Positions 12,528-25,554 of a DNA stretch of 64,000 bases are shown piece by piece. How positions within the stretch are numbered: position 1 is the stretch's first letter; each line of letters begins with the position of its first letter. The stretch lies in the NCBI GenBank assembly GCA_036873755.1, contig JAVTVY010019530.1:1-64000 (forward strand), given 5' to 3'. Both the position numbers and the translations under genes were made by a program. The DNA is from Hanleya hanleyi. Its lineage: Eukaryota > Mollusca > Polyplacophora > Lepidopleurida > Hanleyidae. Under the pieces are notes generated by a model. It made no database searches, was not told the DNA's origin, and was given only the letters and a program-made list of their open reading frames with translations.

Positions 12528-15500
12528 GGGCTATTCCAGAAAAAAAGGTATGGGGGGGGCGGATGGCAGAATTTTTTACTACCCACCACCCATAGAAATG
12601 AATTTACTGCCACAACAAGGACCCACAGAATTCAATTATCTATGCATCCCACCACCCATAGAAAGAAAAAAAAAAACCGAAACAAAAAAATTTCCCTCCG
12701 CATTGAAGTATTAACATCATTTACATCTCTCCTTGGGCCACTTTTTTCGATTTTTTGCGTTTTGGTTCATCATCATCATCATTTGCTGCTGATGCTGCCA
12801 GATCAACAGGTTCGGAGTTATTCACTGTGACTGTGCCAACAGTGTCAACTGCTTTTTTACCCCTCGGCCAATTTTGGCCATGGGGTATTGTCGTCGTCTT
12901 GTACGTCCGTCTGTCCGTACGTGAGCGAGATAGCCGGAGAACGGTTCCACTGAAGAATTCCAAATTTGGTATGCTTATTTACCTAGTCAAGGACCAGAAG
13001 CCTATTGAATTGGGACCTGATTGGGTGAAAACTTCGGCGGCCATCTTTAATTTTATGCGAAATGGATAATGATCCATATCTCGGAAACCATTCAACTGTT
13101 CATTACGAAAGTTGGTATACATCATCGATACATCAAGCAACTTTCAATGAATTGCCAAACCGGCTTTTCTGATTAGCTGGAAATCCTGGAGGCCATCTTT
13201 AATTTATGCGAAATCGATAATGATACATATCTCTGTTACCATTCAGTTGTTTTATATGAAAGTTGGTATACATCATCGATACATCCAGATACTTTGAATC
13301 AGGACCTGACTGACCGAAAACCTTGGCGGCCATCTTTAATTTATGCAAAAACTTTAATGATATATATCTCTGATCCAATTTAAGTGTTCTATACCAAACT
13401 TGGTATACAGCATCGATGTATCAACTGACTTGCAATGAATAACCACATCAGTTCCTCTGAGTGGGGGGAAGGATGGGCGGCCATCTTTAATTTATGCAAA
13501 ATCATTAATGATCTCGTTCTCTGATACCGTTCAAGTGCTCGATGTAATATCTGGTATACATCATCGATGCATCAAGAGACTTGCGACAAATGACAGTTCT
13601 GGTTTCTCTGATTGAGCGGAAACCTTGGTGGCCATTTTTAATTTATGCAAAATCTTTAATGATGTATATCTCTGATACCATTTCAGTGTTCTATACGAAA
13701 CTTGGTATACAGCATCAATGTATCAAGAGACTTTCAATGAATAACCACATCAGTTTCTCTGAGTGGCGGGAATGATGGGCGGCCATCTTTAATTTATGCG
13801 AAATCATTAATGATCTTTATGTCTGATACCGTTCAAATGCTCGATGTAAAATTTGGTATACATCATTGATGCATCAAGAAACTTATGTAATGAATACCGG
13901 TTTCTCTGATTGGACGGAAATCTTAGGGGCCATTTCTAATTGCTAAATTTTTGACAATCTGTATATTTGTGACTGCTTGGTGTTCCTGACATCTTGGTTC
14001 AAATTGAATACATTATGAATGTACCCAGAGCCGAGGGGTTTTTTGATGCGCAGCTTCGTATTGAAGCATAAAAAAGGTCCCAGTTTTTTTCCGAACACTT
14101 TGTCGCGGAGAAATCAAAGTTCTTCATCATTCATATTTTTGAGTTGATCCATAACGTTGAAACCACTGCTTTGAAAATTGTCTACGTATGCCGCTAAATT
14201 GAATGAATTTAACAAAATTCTGATGGTTTCCATAATGAATTTGATGCTCAAGTCATGCCAGTCAAACGGACTGTCAGCAAGGTCGGAAAAAAAGGTTGGA
14301 CACCATTACATTTCGTCTAAATTTGATATGATCATCATCAGGATAAAGAGGTGAAGGAAGTATCATATTGCATTTACCATGTTAATGAAAATGACAGATT
14401 TGATAACGAGAAAATTGAGGACCAAGATTGTGAGCATACTAGGTATGTACAATCAATTGGTACTGAACTGTGCTACTTAAAATAAACATTAAAGAAAATT
14501 TTTGGCACAAATTCCTGATTGCAGAATGACCACATTCTCATGGTAGGCTACATGCTATTAAGAAAAATAATTGAAATGATCACAATATATTCTTTAAAAT
14601 TGAAGAATGTAGTTGAAACTCCCCAGATTTATCAAATCAATTTCCAAATGCAGCGAGTACTGAATAGGTCTTCTTCAGATCATAAGGTCATAAGCATACC
14701 TACATTACTAACAGCTTGGAAAAAAAAAAAGGGGGAAAAAAAACAAAACAAAAACAGAGGTATAAAATGGTTGCTGTGTTCATAAATCCCACCAGGATCT
14801 CACTCACATCGATCTTATTGATTCATTTAAAAAATCAGTGGAAAAACAATTTATACTTTATTCTGAAACATGTGCTGTTTTTAAATCACAAATTTTGCTG
14901 TCTTCAAATCAGCATCAACCAGACTCCCAGTTTGATTTCAGCTGGATGTATCAGAGAAACCCACAAAAAAAATCGTTTGCACAGGCTCACATGGCTGAAC
15001 TGGCAAGGAGCACTGCAAATCCATTTCTAGTATGGTCCATAGATTCAATAATGGGACATATCCTTGTCAAATTAAAAAAATTGAATCCTTTATTACATTT
15101 TGTACAACACTCAACTTGTTGGCCTCCAGCATTATGTTTCATCAAGTATAAAACAATTACTTGGCTCAGATCGCGATTGGAATCAAGCTGAAGTAAAACT
15201 GGAAATCCCCTTTTGGAATGTGACCTTTGTTACCTTCTCACAAAGAAGAGCTTCTTCGGGAACCCTTCTTTTTCTTTATTCTGTGCATTTTGAAAGGGGG
15301 TGTCAAAGGTTCCCGATATACGAAGAGTGATGTCACCACAAATTTTCCCGCCTTTTTAGCGAAGAGACAAAGAGCAACAACAACTTGCAAACAAAGAATG
15401 AAATTGCCGTTTTTAGGATTGTTCGGGATTTTAAAGTCAAGCAGAGGGATGGGTCTCTCTGAATAAAGCTAGGTAGGGGTGTGATTGACACCATTGGTTT

Positions 15501-15641
15501 TACTTACCCACCACCCATAGAATCCATTTCTTTATTGAACCTACCACCCACAGAATTGGATTTCATTTTAACACGACCACCCATAGAAAAAAAAAAGTCT
15601 TGTCATCCGCCCCCCCCATGCCTTTTTTTCTGGAATAGCCC
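12528..15641. mobile_element. PIF/Harbinger-like DNA element, non-autonomous
   Basis: The ends are inverted repeats beginning GGGCTATTCCAGAAAAAAAG and flanked by TAA on both sides (12525-12527 and 15642-15644). A TAA/TTA 3-bp duplication is usual for PIF/Harbinger elements, so that is the preferred class. A C-rich repeat containing ACCACCCATAGAA recurs near both ends. I see no transposase. A ~148-bp satellite array fills about 13.0-13.95 kb. It sits in the intron between the large exon and the first coiled-coil exon. Confidence 0.65.
12990..13960. repeat. ~148-bp satellite inside the Harbinger-like element
   Basis: Seven diverged copies, marked by GGCCATCTTTAATTTATGC-type segments near 13041, 13193, 13330, 13481, 13632, 13783 and 13930, each followed by a TTGGTATACATCATCGATG-like block. 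Internal satellites are common in non-autonomous DNA transposons. There are no coding signs. Confidence 0.8.
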
Positions 15642-15809
15642 TAAGAGATAAAAATTGACAGTGATCGATACAGGGCAACAATCTAATCAGGATCACCAAA
15701 GAAATTAAGAACATAACAGGCTTATTGATGGAGAGAATTTCAATCTGCATGAAATATTCAATACTAGCAATCAAATTTGAATATAAATTAGGAGGTTTTT
15801 TTTACTTAC

Positions 15810-17743
15810 TTCTCTGTGACCATTTTCTTGTCCAGATGGGACAGGAGTGGTTGTTCGACTACTACTACTACTTTTGGAGGAGGTGGAGGTTGTCGACAAA
15901 GGAGCCGTTCTTGTAGTTAACATTGGGCCTCGGACAATGGGTTGACTAGATGACTGAGCGAGATGTGACCAGTTCCTTGGTGGAGGAGAGACCTGAGGAA
16001 AACTAGAAGTACTGCTCGGCCTGGCATATGATGGAGACCCATCTGTCCGTGGTACAGGGCTCTGGCGGATGTATCCCCCGGCGCTAGGTGGTCTGGATCC
16101 ATTTCGAGAGCTTGGTCGATCTGCTATTTGATCTGATCCTCGGCGACAATTTTCCTCAAAGTATTGACCTAGTTCTTGTTCGCTTGCGATGCTGTCTGGG
16201 CGGCTGCCATGGTGACTACCTGAAGCACTGCCACCATTGATGGATCTTCTATCTGACCCATGATGTAATTCCTGCTCACCATACAGTTTTTCTCGGCTGT
16301 CCCTGTATGCATCACTGATCAAAGCATCTCTTTGTGGAGTGGATCTCCCCGAACCATGAGTAGAACCAAGAGCTGAACCAGGCCTTGATCCATGAGTAGA
16401 ACCATGAACAGAACCATGAAGTGAACCCGGCATTGATCCATGAAGAGAACCGGGCATTGATCCATGTGTAGAACCATGAACAGAACCATGGGTGGAACCA
16501 GGCAAGGAACCATGAGTAGAACCATGAAGTGAACCCGGCATTGATCCATGAGTAGAACCATGAACAGAACCATGGGTGGAACCAGGCAAGGAACCATGAT
16601 TAGAACCATGAAGTGAACCCGGCATTGATCCATGAGTAGAACCATGAGTGGAACCAGGCAAAGAACCATGAGTAGAACCATGAAGTGAACCAGGCATTGA
16701 TCCATGAGTAGAACCATGAACAGAACCATGAGTGGAACCAGCCAAGGAACCATGAGTAGAACCATGAAGTGAACCAGGCATTGATCCATGAAGTGAACCA
16801 GGCATTGATCCATGAATAGAACCATGAGTGGAACCAGGCAAGGAACCATGAATTGAACCTGGCGTTGATCCATGAGTGGAACCATGAGGAGAACCTGGCA
16901 TTGATCCATGAACAGAACCATGGGTGGAACCAGGCAAGGAACCAGGCATTGACCCATGAGTAGAACCATGGATGGAACCAGGCAAGGATCCATGAACAGA
17001 ACCATGAATAGAAGCATGCCTTGATCCATGAATGGAACCATGTAATGGATCCTGATATGATCCATGAGTAGAACCGTGTACAGATCCATGGTGTTCCTCT
17101 TCTCTGAAATCTTCATGGCCTTCTTGCGATGGCGGCCTGTTGTTCAAGAAGTCTGTATAACTACCCGAACGTTTCAAGACACCACCATCTCTATCCATAT
17201 AATTACTGGCTAGTTCCTGTTGAAGGGTGTTTCTGGCTGAGCTGTGATTGGACTGCTCTGACATTCTGAGTGGTGCATGATGGATATCATCGTCATATCT
17301 GACCCTGGACCCATAGTCCTCTCCAATGGGTGTATGATTTGTCGAGTTGTGTCTGGACCCCGAGTCCCTTCTTGTTGGTGTCCTTTGGAGATCTGCTTCA
17401 AGCTCCTTCAGGGAGTTATCAAAATCCTCTGCTAAAGGAGTGTGCCTTCCTGAACTATGTCTGGAATGTTCAGAGTGCATGCTGGGAGTTTTTCTCTCCC
17501 CAGTTTCAACGTGGTCCTCCAACTCTAGAGCGTCTTTCTGTAACTGTTGTCGGACCAGCGCTTCGTATTTGCTCGACATCTTGATTCCTGTTTCACCCGA
17601 GTTGTCTCCATTCATTCTTCTAATTTTTAAAGCACTATCGCTCAAGTCTCTGTACAGGTCTATGTCTCCATTACGTATGTGCTCATTGATATGGGTTACT
17701 TCCTTTAGTGTTTGATCAGCTTCCACCTCGTCTTCTATCAAAT
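15810..17743 (-). CDS. CAP-Gly gene, large exon with Gly-Ser repeat region
   Basis: This 1,934-nt exon is the most upstream one recognised. The acceptor CGTCCAG is above 17743 and the donor GTAAGT below 15810. It opens with a charged region (DLIEDEVEADQTLKEV, then KYEALVRQQLQKDALELEDH), followed by Ser/His-rich sequence with SRHSSGRHTP and SRHNSTNHTP repeats. A long array of HGS/PGS tripeptide repeats (about 17,095-16,340) follows, then a Pro/Ser-rich tail. It enters with two bases of a split codon and ends in phase 0, matching the exon at 11.7-11.9 kb. The initiator exon is not in evidence, so the protein's N-terminus lies further right or was not recognised. Confidence 0.75.
16340..17095 (-). 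repeat. Coding minisatellite, HGS/PGS repeats
   Basis: Within the large exon, about 80 tandem Gly-Ser-containing tripeptides (HGS, PGS, each preceded by T, V, M, L or I) are encoded by an 18-36 bp DNA repeat. The frame is kept throughout, so the array is under coding constraint, but its length is likely to be polymorphic. The protein segment would be disordered. Confidence 0.85.
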
Positions 17744-20387
17744 CTGGACGGAAAAAAAGAAAACCAAGGTTATACACAGAATGCAACACTTAGATAGTTA
17801 TCACAAATACTTTTATGGAATGTTTAAGGGAGTAGAGGACGTTCATTTCCCTGCTCTTATGGGGCTACAACATGGTGATTTGTCAAATTTTTCCAAACAA
17901 GCTGAATTTTCTAACAAAAGTACCCAGACATCTCAAAATGGGATAAAAATCAACAAAAGACACCACAGAACCATTTATGCATTTTACTGGTGGTTCGATA
18001 GTGTGATAGGACTGACCAAAAAGTTGGCATTTTAGATTCAACGGTTGGAGGGTGAAAAGTACTCCCGGGTTGAAAATTATGCCTCAGAAATCACTCATAA
18101 TCCACTCTTAGTCACTAATTCAACAAAGATGAAACTTGTAAATGGCTAATAAATCAACCTCCAATAATATTCCCTACCTCCACCCCGATTCCCCGCTCCC
18201 AACCCCGCCTGAAAAGAGGACTGTTAAGGCTCAGTTTATCTGTTATACTGTTAACATTTTCAAAGAAATCATTGTGTCCCCTGTTTTTATTACATATTCA
18301 ACAGGAACTATATGGGTTTAGTATTATATAGCAAAATGGGGAATTAATAATCGGAATTCGACCTTGGGAAGTTTGATTTATTGAGCATCAAGCAAGAAAA
18401 AATTCAAATCTTCCTTTGTAGCAAACATGCATTCGGCTGCCATATTTTTTTAATGAGTAGGTGACCCACCCATTTTTTTCATGGATCATCTTCTCTTAAC
18501 CTGACGAAAAAATAAAGAATTTAAAAAAATCATTCAGCTTCTAGAAATGAACATCCTCTACTACCCTAACTTATGATAAATTCTCCAGTAATTAAAGAGC
18601 AATTATTTCTGAACTAGAAATACACAACATGATCATATGTAATAAAAAGCAAATTGGTGAAATAATGCATGATTTTATTTTTATTTCTCCTAAATTTTAA
18701 GTCGAATTCCATCAAAACGTCATTTGAAAAGGATTAATATATTCAATATTCATGTGTTAATGTGTAGCTGCATAATATTTCACCTGCCAGTTATCCTATG
18801 GTTACGCTTTTATCTACCACATATTGAACACATGCAGATTTATTACTCTACAAGTGAAATACCCAGACACACTAAATCACTCTCCTTATCAGCATGTTCA
18901 AGTAGCTACTGTTAAATTTAGCTTCTGCCTGGAGAGGACAAGTTGACAGCTAAGTATTGACAGAAGTATTAGTGACTTGTGGCTTCCACCAGTGTTGGCC
19001 TGAAAGTGATTCTCAGCGCACAGAATGCAACTCCTATAGTTTAAAACAGTCAGAATGGACTGATATAATAGAATAATACAAGATATAATGCTCTTCTTTA
19101 GGCAAAACATATGCTTACTTTCTGACCAAAGACCCTGGAAAAAGTGGTGTAGCGAGTTTTTTTTATCAATTTTGTGCTGTACTTAAGTTCATCATATTTT
19201 TATTCCAGAAGAGCCTGGATAGTGGATGCCTGCTGACCCGTACCAAACAGTCTCAGTCACCAGAAAACTGAAAATGCGGCTGTGGTAAATGAGATATAGT
19301 CTATCTAATGTACACCATGCAACTTATCTACTTGAAATCTTTAAATTAGGATAATAAAAAATATAAAAATTACAACATCTTAAATGCGACGTCTCACTAA
19401 ATGTGCCTAAAAACTACTGCAAGCTTGAGAACGCTAAGACGTATACACACAAAGTTGGAGTTAAAAGTACCTTTAGCATACATCATCTAAAGTGCAATCA
19501 GTAAATTTAACATGTGTTAGAAGTAAAGCAGAACATACCTATATCGAAACTGTACAGAGCCAAGACTCATGGCAATATCCCAAGATAAATTTCAACTTGA
19601 ACTCTAAACATGATATTCTTGATATAGACAGCTAGCTTGGACAATCCAATAAATAGGTTCACTGCTCTAATGAGCTGGGTTAATATGACTGATCAGGAAA
19701 CTTGGTCTCAGATTTCTGTGGCCTGGATATGAGAATATACACTGACTGCATGGTCCCAGGCATGTTAGGACTGAATGCCAAGCACACAACATACAATGGG
19801 GACTGAGAGACCACATAACTCCTGGTGACAATAAAAGGGGACAAGTCAGGGCAAGATTGACAGCTGTATACCCTGTATATAGGTAAGAAGTCTTAACTCA
19901 GTGTACCTTGTTAATACTCAAACTGATCAGTGTTAGACATTTTTCTGACAACTTTGCAGCTACCTGACCAACTAAACAATGAAACAGTTAACGAGATGTT
20001 GATTAGATGATTGAAGGACAAATATTAAATTCAACCACACAGACATTGTTTTTCACTCTTTGCCAGTAAATTTTCATTTATTGTGGGATGTTGTTGTAAC
20101 AGAATTATTGTCACTCTCCAAAAAAGTCTCTATTGTAAAATTAAATCAAAACTGTTGAATATTTTAATAAATAGATGATTGAAAACCTGTATAATCAAGA
20201 CCACACCTGATTTTTCAAATTGTTTTCTATTAAATGGTTTGAATGACTACAATCAGAAAAGTTGAAAAAAAGTAAATTAAATAAGATTACAACATATTAT
20301 GAAAAGAAAAAGTTAAAACAAACAGCAGAGCTAAGATAGACATGGTTACATACAATTGAAAAGATCACAAAAATTCAATGCAGCCTC
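17744..20387. other. Gene-poor AT-rich DNA
   Basis: No exon, RNA gene or element boundary could be supported here. It is probably an upstream intron of the CAP-Gly gene, because the large exon enters mid-codon. Confidence 0.4.
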
Positions 20388-22200
20388 CTTTGATAATACA
20401 CGTGGGCCAGGCAGGCTACACACTTAAAGGGTTATTTCAACACTTTACGAGTAAAATTCAACACTTTAGTTTTAAGCGTGTATGATGATACCATGGAAAA
20501 TAAGATAGGCTGTATAGGCAACATTTGATAATACACATGATAAAGGCAGTGGCTGATGATGCACACAAGATCAAGTAGTCTTTGATAATACATAAGGCAG
20601 GCACCCTTTGGTAATACACATGCGTCAGGCAGTGTGCGATAAATTAATACACAGGAGGCAGGCAGCCTTTGATAATACAAACGAGTCAGGTAATCTTTGA
20701 TAATACACATGAGTCAGATAGCCTTGTTAATGCATGAGCCAGACAGTGTGTGATAATACACATGAGACAGGCAGCCTTTGACAATACACATGAGACAGGC
20801 AGCCTTTGATGGTACACATGAGTCAGGTAGTTTTTGACAACACACATGAGACAGGCAGCCTTTGATGGTACACATGAGTCAGGTAGTTTTTGACAACACA
20901 CATGCGACAGGCAGCCTTTGATAATACACATGAGACAGGCAGCCTTTGATAATACACATGAGTCAGGTAGCCTTTGATACTACACATGGGTCAGGTAGCC
21001 TCATCTTCATTTTATCAAGTGAATTTCTACGTTCCCACTTCGAACTTCCCTTGATATATCTGGCCCCATTCAATGTTCAAAGAACGTATAACGTGATGAG
21101 ACGTCACTGACCTCAAAAACATTTGAAATTCAAAATGGGTCATGGAAGAGCGTTATTGATTGGCTGACCTATATAGTGGGCACCATATTAGAAGGAATGA
21201 CGCCACTAATTGAAGATGATGTCACTCTACTCACAATCGGCGTTTACGTTCTGATTGGTTCGTCTCTCATTCATAGGTGAAATTTACACGTCAGATTTTG
21301 AACACTGAAGGGAGTCAGATAAACCAAGGCAGGTAGGTTCGAAGTGGGAACGTAGAAATTGGCTGGATAAAATGAAAATGGGTAGCCTTTGATGGTACAC
21401 AGGAGTCTGATAGTGTTTGATAATACACAGGAAACAGGCAGCCTTTGATGATACACACAAGTCAGGTATCCTTTGATACTACACATGGGTCAGGTAACCT
21501 TTGATAATACACATTGATCAGGTAGCTTTTGATAATACTCATGAGTCAAGCATGTGTGATAATACACACAAGACAGGCAGCCTTTAATAATATACATGAC
21601 TCAGGCAGTGTGTGATAATACACATGGAGCAGGTAGCCTTTGATAATATACACATGGATCAGGTAGCCGTTGATAATACTCAAGAGTCAGGCAGTTCGAG
21701 ATAATACACATGAGGCAGGCAGCCTTTAATAATAGGCATGAGTCAAGCAGTGTGTGATAATACACATGAGGTAGTCAGCCTTTGACAATAAACATGAGGC
21801 AGGCAACCTTGATAATACTCATGGGTCAGGCCAGTCTGATAATACACATGAAACAGGCAGCCCTTGATAATGCACATGGGTCGGGCAGTGTGTGATAATA
21901 CACACGAAGCAGGCAATCTATGATAATACACATGAAGCAGGCAATCTATGATAATACACATGAGGCAGGCAACCTATGATAATACACATGAGTCAGACAG
22001 TGTGTGTGATAATACACACCAGACAGACAGCCTTTGATAATACACATGGGTTAGGTAGATTTTGCTAATACACATGCAGGCTGTATTTGATGATACACAT
22101 AAGGCAGGCAGTGAATTATAATACATATCAAAGCAGGTAGGCTGTGTTCAATTTGATAATACACAAAAGTTTTTGATAATACATATGGGACAAAGCATAA
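20388..22200. repeat. ~29-bp minisatellite
   Basis: About 45 copies of a 25-31 bp unit built on TTTGATAATACACATGAGTC followed by AGGCAGCC. Short reading frames through it are repeat artefacts. A ~375-bp inverted-repeat element interrupts it at 21.0-21.4 kb. Confidence 0.9.
21003..21381. mobile_element. MITE inserted in the minisatellite
   Basis: The ends are inverted repeats (CATTTTATC at 21008-21016 and its complement at 21366-21374). The pairing extends inward through TTCTACGTTCCCACTTCGAA on the left and its complement on the right. The minisatellite resumes immediately on both sides, so the element is younger than the array. There is no coding capacity, and the family is not assigned. Confidence 0.75.
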
Positions 22201-22312
22201 CCAATAATACAAACCATGCAAGCAACACGAATATATTACAGTTACGAGTGCTCATTCACCACCATGGTTCATTCATCCCCATGGGTTCATTCACCCCCAT
22301 GGATTAGTTTAT

Positions 22313-23105
22313 AGGGATAGGGAGATCGCGTGCCCTTTCTATACTACTCATCGCGCACTATTCATCGCGCATGCGCAGTCGACCCATTCTACTGTAGGGT
22401 GCAAGCCTGGCCCATGGAATCTCAGGTAGCGAAAACCCCAGGTCTCTCGCCCCAGCCTATCCCGCGCCACACCTATAGGGATAGGGAGATCGCGTGCCCT
22501 TTCTATACTACTCATCACGCATGCGCAGTCGACCCATTCTACTGTAGGGTGCAAGCCTGGCCCATGGAATCTCAGGTAGCGAAAACCCCAGGTCTCTCGC
22601 CCCACCCTATCCCGCGCCACACCTATCCGGTATAGGGATAGGGAGATCGCATGCCCTTTCTATACTACTCATCGTGCACTACTCATCTCACATGCGCAGT
22701 CGACCCATTCTAATGTAGGGTGCAAACCTGGCCCATGGAATCTCAGGTAGCGAAAATCCCAGGTCTTACGCCCCACCCTATCCCGCACCACACCTATAGG
22801 GATAGGGAGATCGCGTGCCCTTTCTACTGTAGGGTGCAAGCCTGGCCCATGGAATCTCAGGTACCCTTCTCAGGTAGCGAAAACCCCAGGTCTCTCGCCC
22901 CACCCTATCCCGTGCCCACACCTATGCGATATAGGGATAGCGAGATCGCGTGCCCTTTCTATACTACTCATCGCGCACTACTCATCGCGCATGCGCAGTC
23001 GACCCATTCTACTGTAGGGTGCAAGCCTGGCCCATGTAATCTCAGGTAGCGAAAACCCCAGGTCTCTCGCCCCACCCTATCCCGCGCCACACCTATGCGA
23101 CCCGC
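22313..23105. repeat. ~170-bp satellite with GCGCATGCGC motifs
   Basis: About five copies, some internally deleted, of a unit starting TATAGGGATAGGGAGATCGC and ending near CCCTATCCCGCGCCACACC. Most copies contain CGCATGCGCAGTCG, a match to the NRF1 palindrome. GC content is higher than in the surroundings. The open frames through it on both strands are repeat artefacts. Confidence 0.85.
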
Positions 23106-24560
23106 TGTGCAGTGAGCAAAGCGGAGGAGTAGGACACGCCACGGATTATACTATAGGGAGATAGGATGGATTTCTATATATTTAGTAGTAACATTGACTA
23201 TTCTAGGCACTGATATATGGACGGACCAGGTATTCCACGTTGACTTAATAATTAAATTCCAAAGTCTGAAATTCGGACAGTGTCTGGAACTTCATCCGTA
23301 GTGCGTACACGTATCTTACACTAAAGTATACGATTTTCAACAGCGCTTAGCCACTTATCTGGGTGACGGACAAGCGGGACAGGTGTGCAGTTTTCCGCCT
23401 TTAGCAACGTCCTCTCTCATGGCTAATTTATTGTGCCTCATATTCCATGCAGTGTAGGCTAGATGTAAAATTCCAGAAAATGGGGAAGAAGTTTACAAAT
23501 AATCAGTACCCTATGCGTAAAACCCACTATCAAAGTAAAACACTTACCCCTTCACAAAGACAAGCCAAATGTTTGAAGTAGCCATAGATTTTGCGAAACC
23601 GGCGCGGGAGCAAGCCAGTGTTTGGACATGTTGCTAGGGGATATTGAAACCGCTAGTTTATGACCTTTGACCTCTAGTACATCAAATCAATATTTCGTTG
23701 CTTGAGGGTATCACGAAACCGACAAAATAACGATCCATCATATCTCCGATATTTATTAACTCGCTGAACTCAAAACTGACCATAATTGGCTATCGTTTGG
23801 ATATTATAAGAGCCCTCGTCCAAACTGAATAACCCCTTCAAACATAAAATGCTAACTGGTTCTGAAATATATACTCCAGTACGGACAGACAGATACACAA
23901 TTCAGTTTTCTACATATTTCGAGGTTTCATTCAAATTACATTGAAAACAAATCCCAAATGCTCATATTTTTCACGAATTCCTAAAGATCAGATTAAGAAT
24001 AATATTAAAAACTGAAATTTTGTTTCCCACTAGTTTATTTCGATATTATTTTAATTTAAAAAAATCTAGAAATATTGCAGACACAATGCATGACATACAT
24101 CGCGTGCTTTTACTTGTGGCACCTGCCCTATACAGATCGTGACTATCGTGTGTGTATTTGCCAGCTGGCATCTTCCGAAACATGAGGGCTATAAAAGCAT
24201 TTTCACGCTTCAATACACAGCGTGACTGCATGGTTAATTTATTATTGTGCAATAAAATATCAGTGCTGAAAAATATATATTTCCCTTTCATTCGTCAATT
24301 CATTCTTTTCTTTCGAAGGAATACTTCGAAATGACAAAAGTTGTATCACTTGTTCGGCAGAATCTTGTCAGAACCCTTCAGCTAAACAATCTGTCAGATA
24401 ATGTCTTATGGAACTTGGGGACATTGTCAGCGGGAAGTCCGAATTACGATATCAGGGTGAATGCGCCCTGTAATGCTGATTGAGCGAAGAATCACGGATG
24501 TAGTATATAAATTGATACAAACGGACGTATACAAGATATGAATACAAAATATAAACAGTC
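23106..24560. other. Gene-poor DNA
   Basis: Nothing recognisable beyond short AT-rich runs. Confidence 0.4.
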
Positions 24561-25318
24561 CTTATAAAATATGAATACAAAGTATAAATATTTTTAGAAA
24601 ATTATGTTACAAAGTAAAAAAATTATCTGTAACATATTGATACAATGTGTGAATATCGCCCATAAAATAGTGAAACAATGTTGAGATATTAATGATAAAA
24701 TATTAATACATAGTATAAACTTGCGGAGATCTAAACAAGTTTTCATGCCTTCGGTCGTACTCTCTAAAAACCACTGTGTATCAGCGATACACAGTACTGT
24801 GGTAAAAATGCACATCCACATAAAATTGTGTACCAGTGATACACATACTGTGTATGTACTTTACACGAAATGTGTACCACTAGTACACAATTTTATGTGG
24901 ATGTGCACCATTGTACACAGTTGTTTTTAGAGAGTAGTGACAGCATCAAAACTTGGCTAGCGGATACCCCGGTATATAGATCATTTGGACATAATCCAGA
25001 ATTTTTCTCATTAACACACGCTCTCAGAACATTATTTATAAAATATGAATACAAAGTATAAATATTTCCATAAAATTATGTTACAAAATAGAAAAATATT
25101 ATCTGTAACATATTGATACAATGTGTGAATATCGCCTATAAAATAGTGATACAATGTTGAGATATTTTGATAAAATATTAATACATATAGTACAAACTTG
25201 AGATCTAAACAAGTCCATCTTCACATTTCAAGTTTTATACTTGGCTAGCGGATATCCCGGTATATAGAACATTTGTACACAATCCAGAATTTTCCTCGTT
25301 AACACACGCTCTCAGAAC
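24561..25318. repeat. Direct duplication flanking a MITE
   Basis: A ~180-bp AT-rich segment with TATAAAATATGAATACAAAG occurs at about 24,561-24,740 and again at about 25,033-25,217. Each copy is followed by a shared ACTTGGCTAGCGGATA block. A palindromic MITE lies between them, so a segmental tandem duplication happened with the MITE on one copy only. Confidence 0.7.
24760..24934. mobile_element. Palindromic MITE, CTCTCTAAAA ends
   Basis: A 175-bp near-palindrome bounded by CTCTCTAAAAA and its exact complement, with TA on both sides. The inside pairs through GTGTACCAGTGATACAC-like palindromes. The same terminal CTCTCTAAAA is found on the MITE at 55.77 kb. Confidence 0.7.
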
Positions 25319-25554
25319 GACTGTGTACATATTTGTACACACACCACTGTGTACCTTCGTATGTACACATATAATGTGTACCATTGGTGCATATAATGAG
25401 GTAGAAGACATCATGTATAATAATTTCGAAAATACTTTATTTGAAGTTCATAAATTCAATCTTATATTATCTATAATCAGAAGTGGATGAACTAGAAGTA
25501 TGCAAGGATCACTTAGACTATGTAGACGGCAATGGCACCACCAGCCTGCCTATA

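Noticed and set aside
16319..17116. 265-codon Met/Leu/Val-rich frame overlapping the HGS array
   Set aside because: An alternate reading of the same coding minisatellite; the HGS frame is the one in phase with the neighbouring exons.
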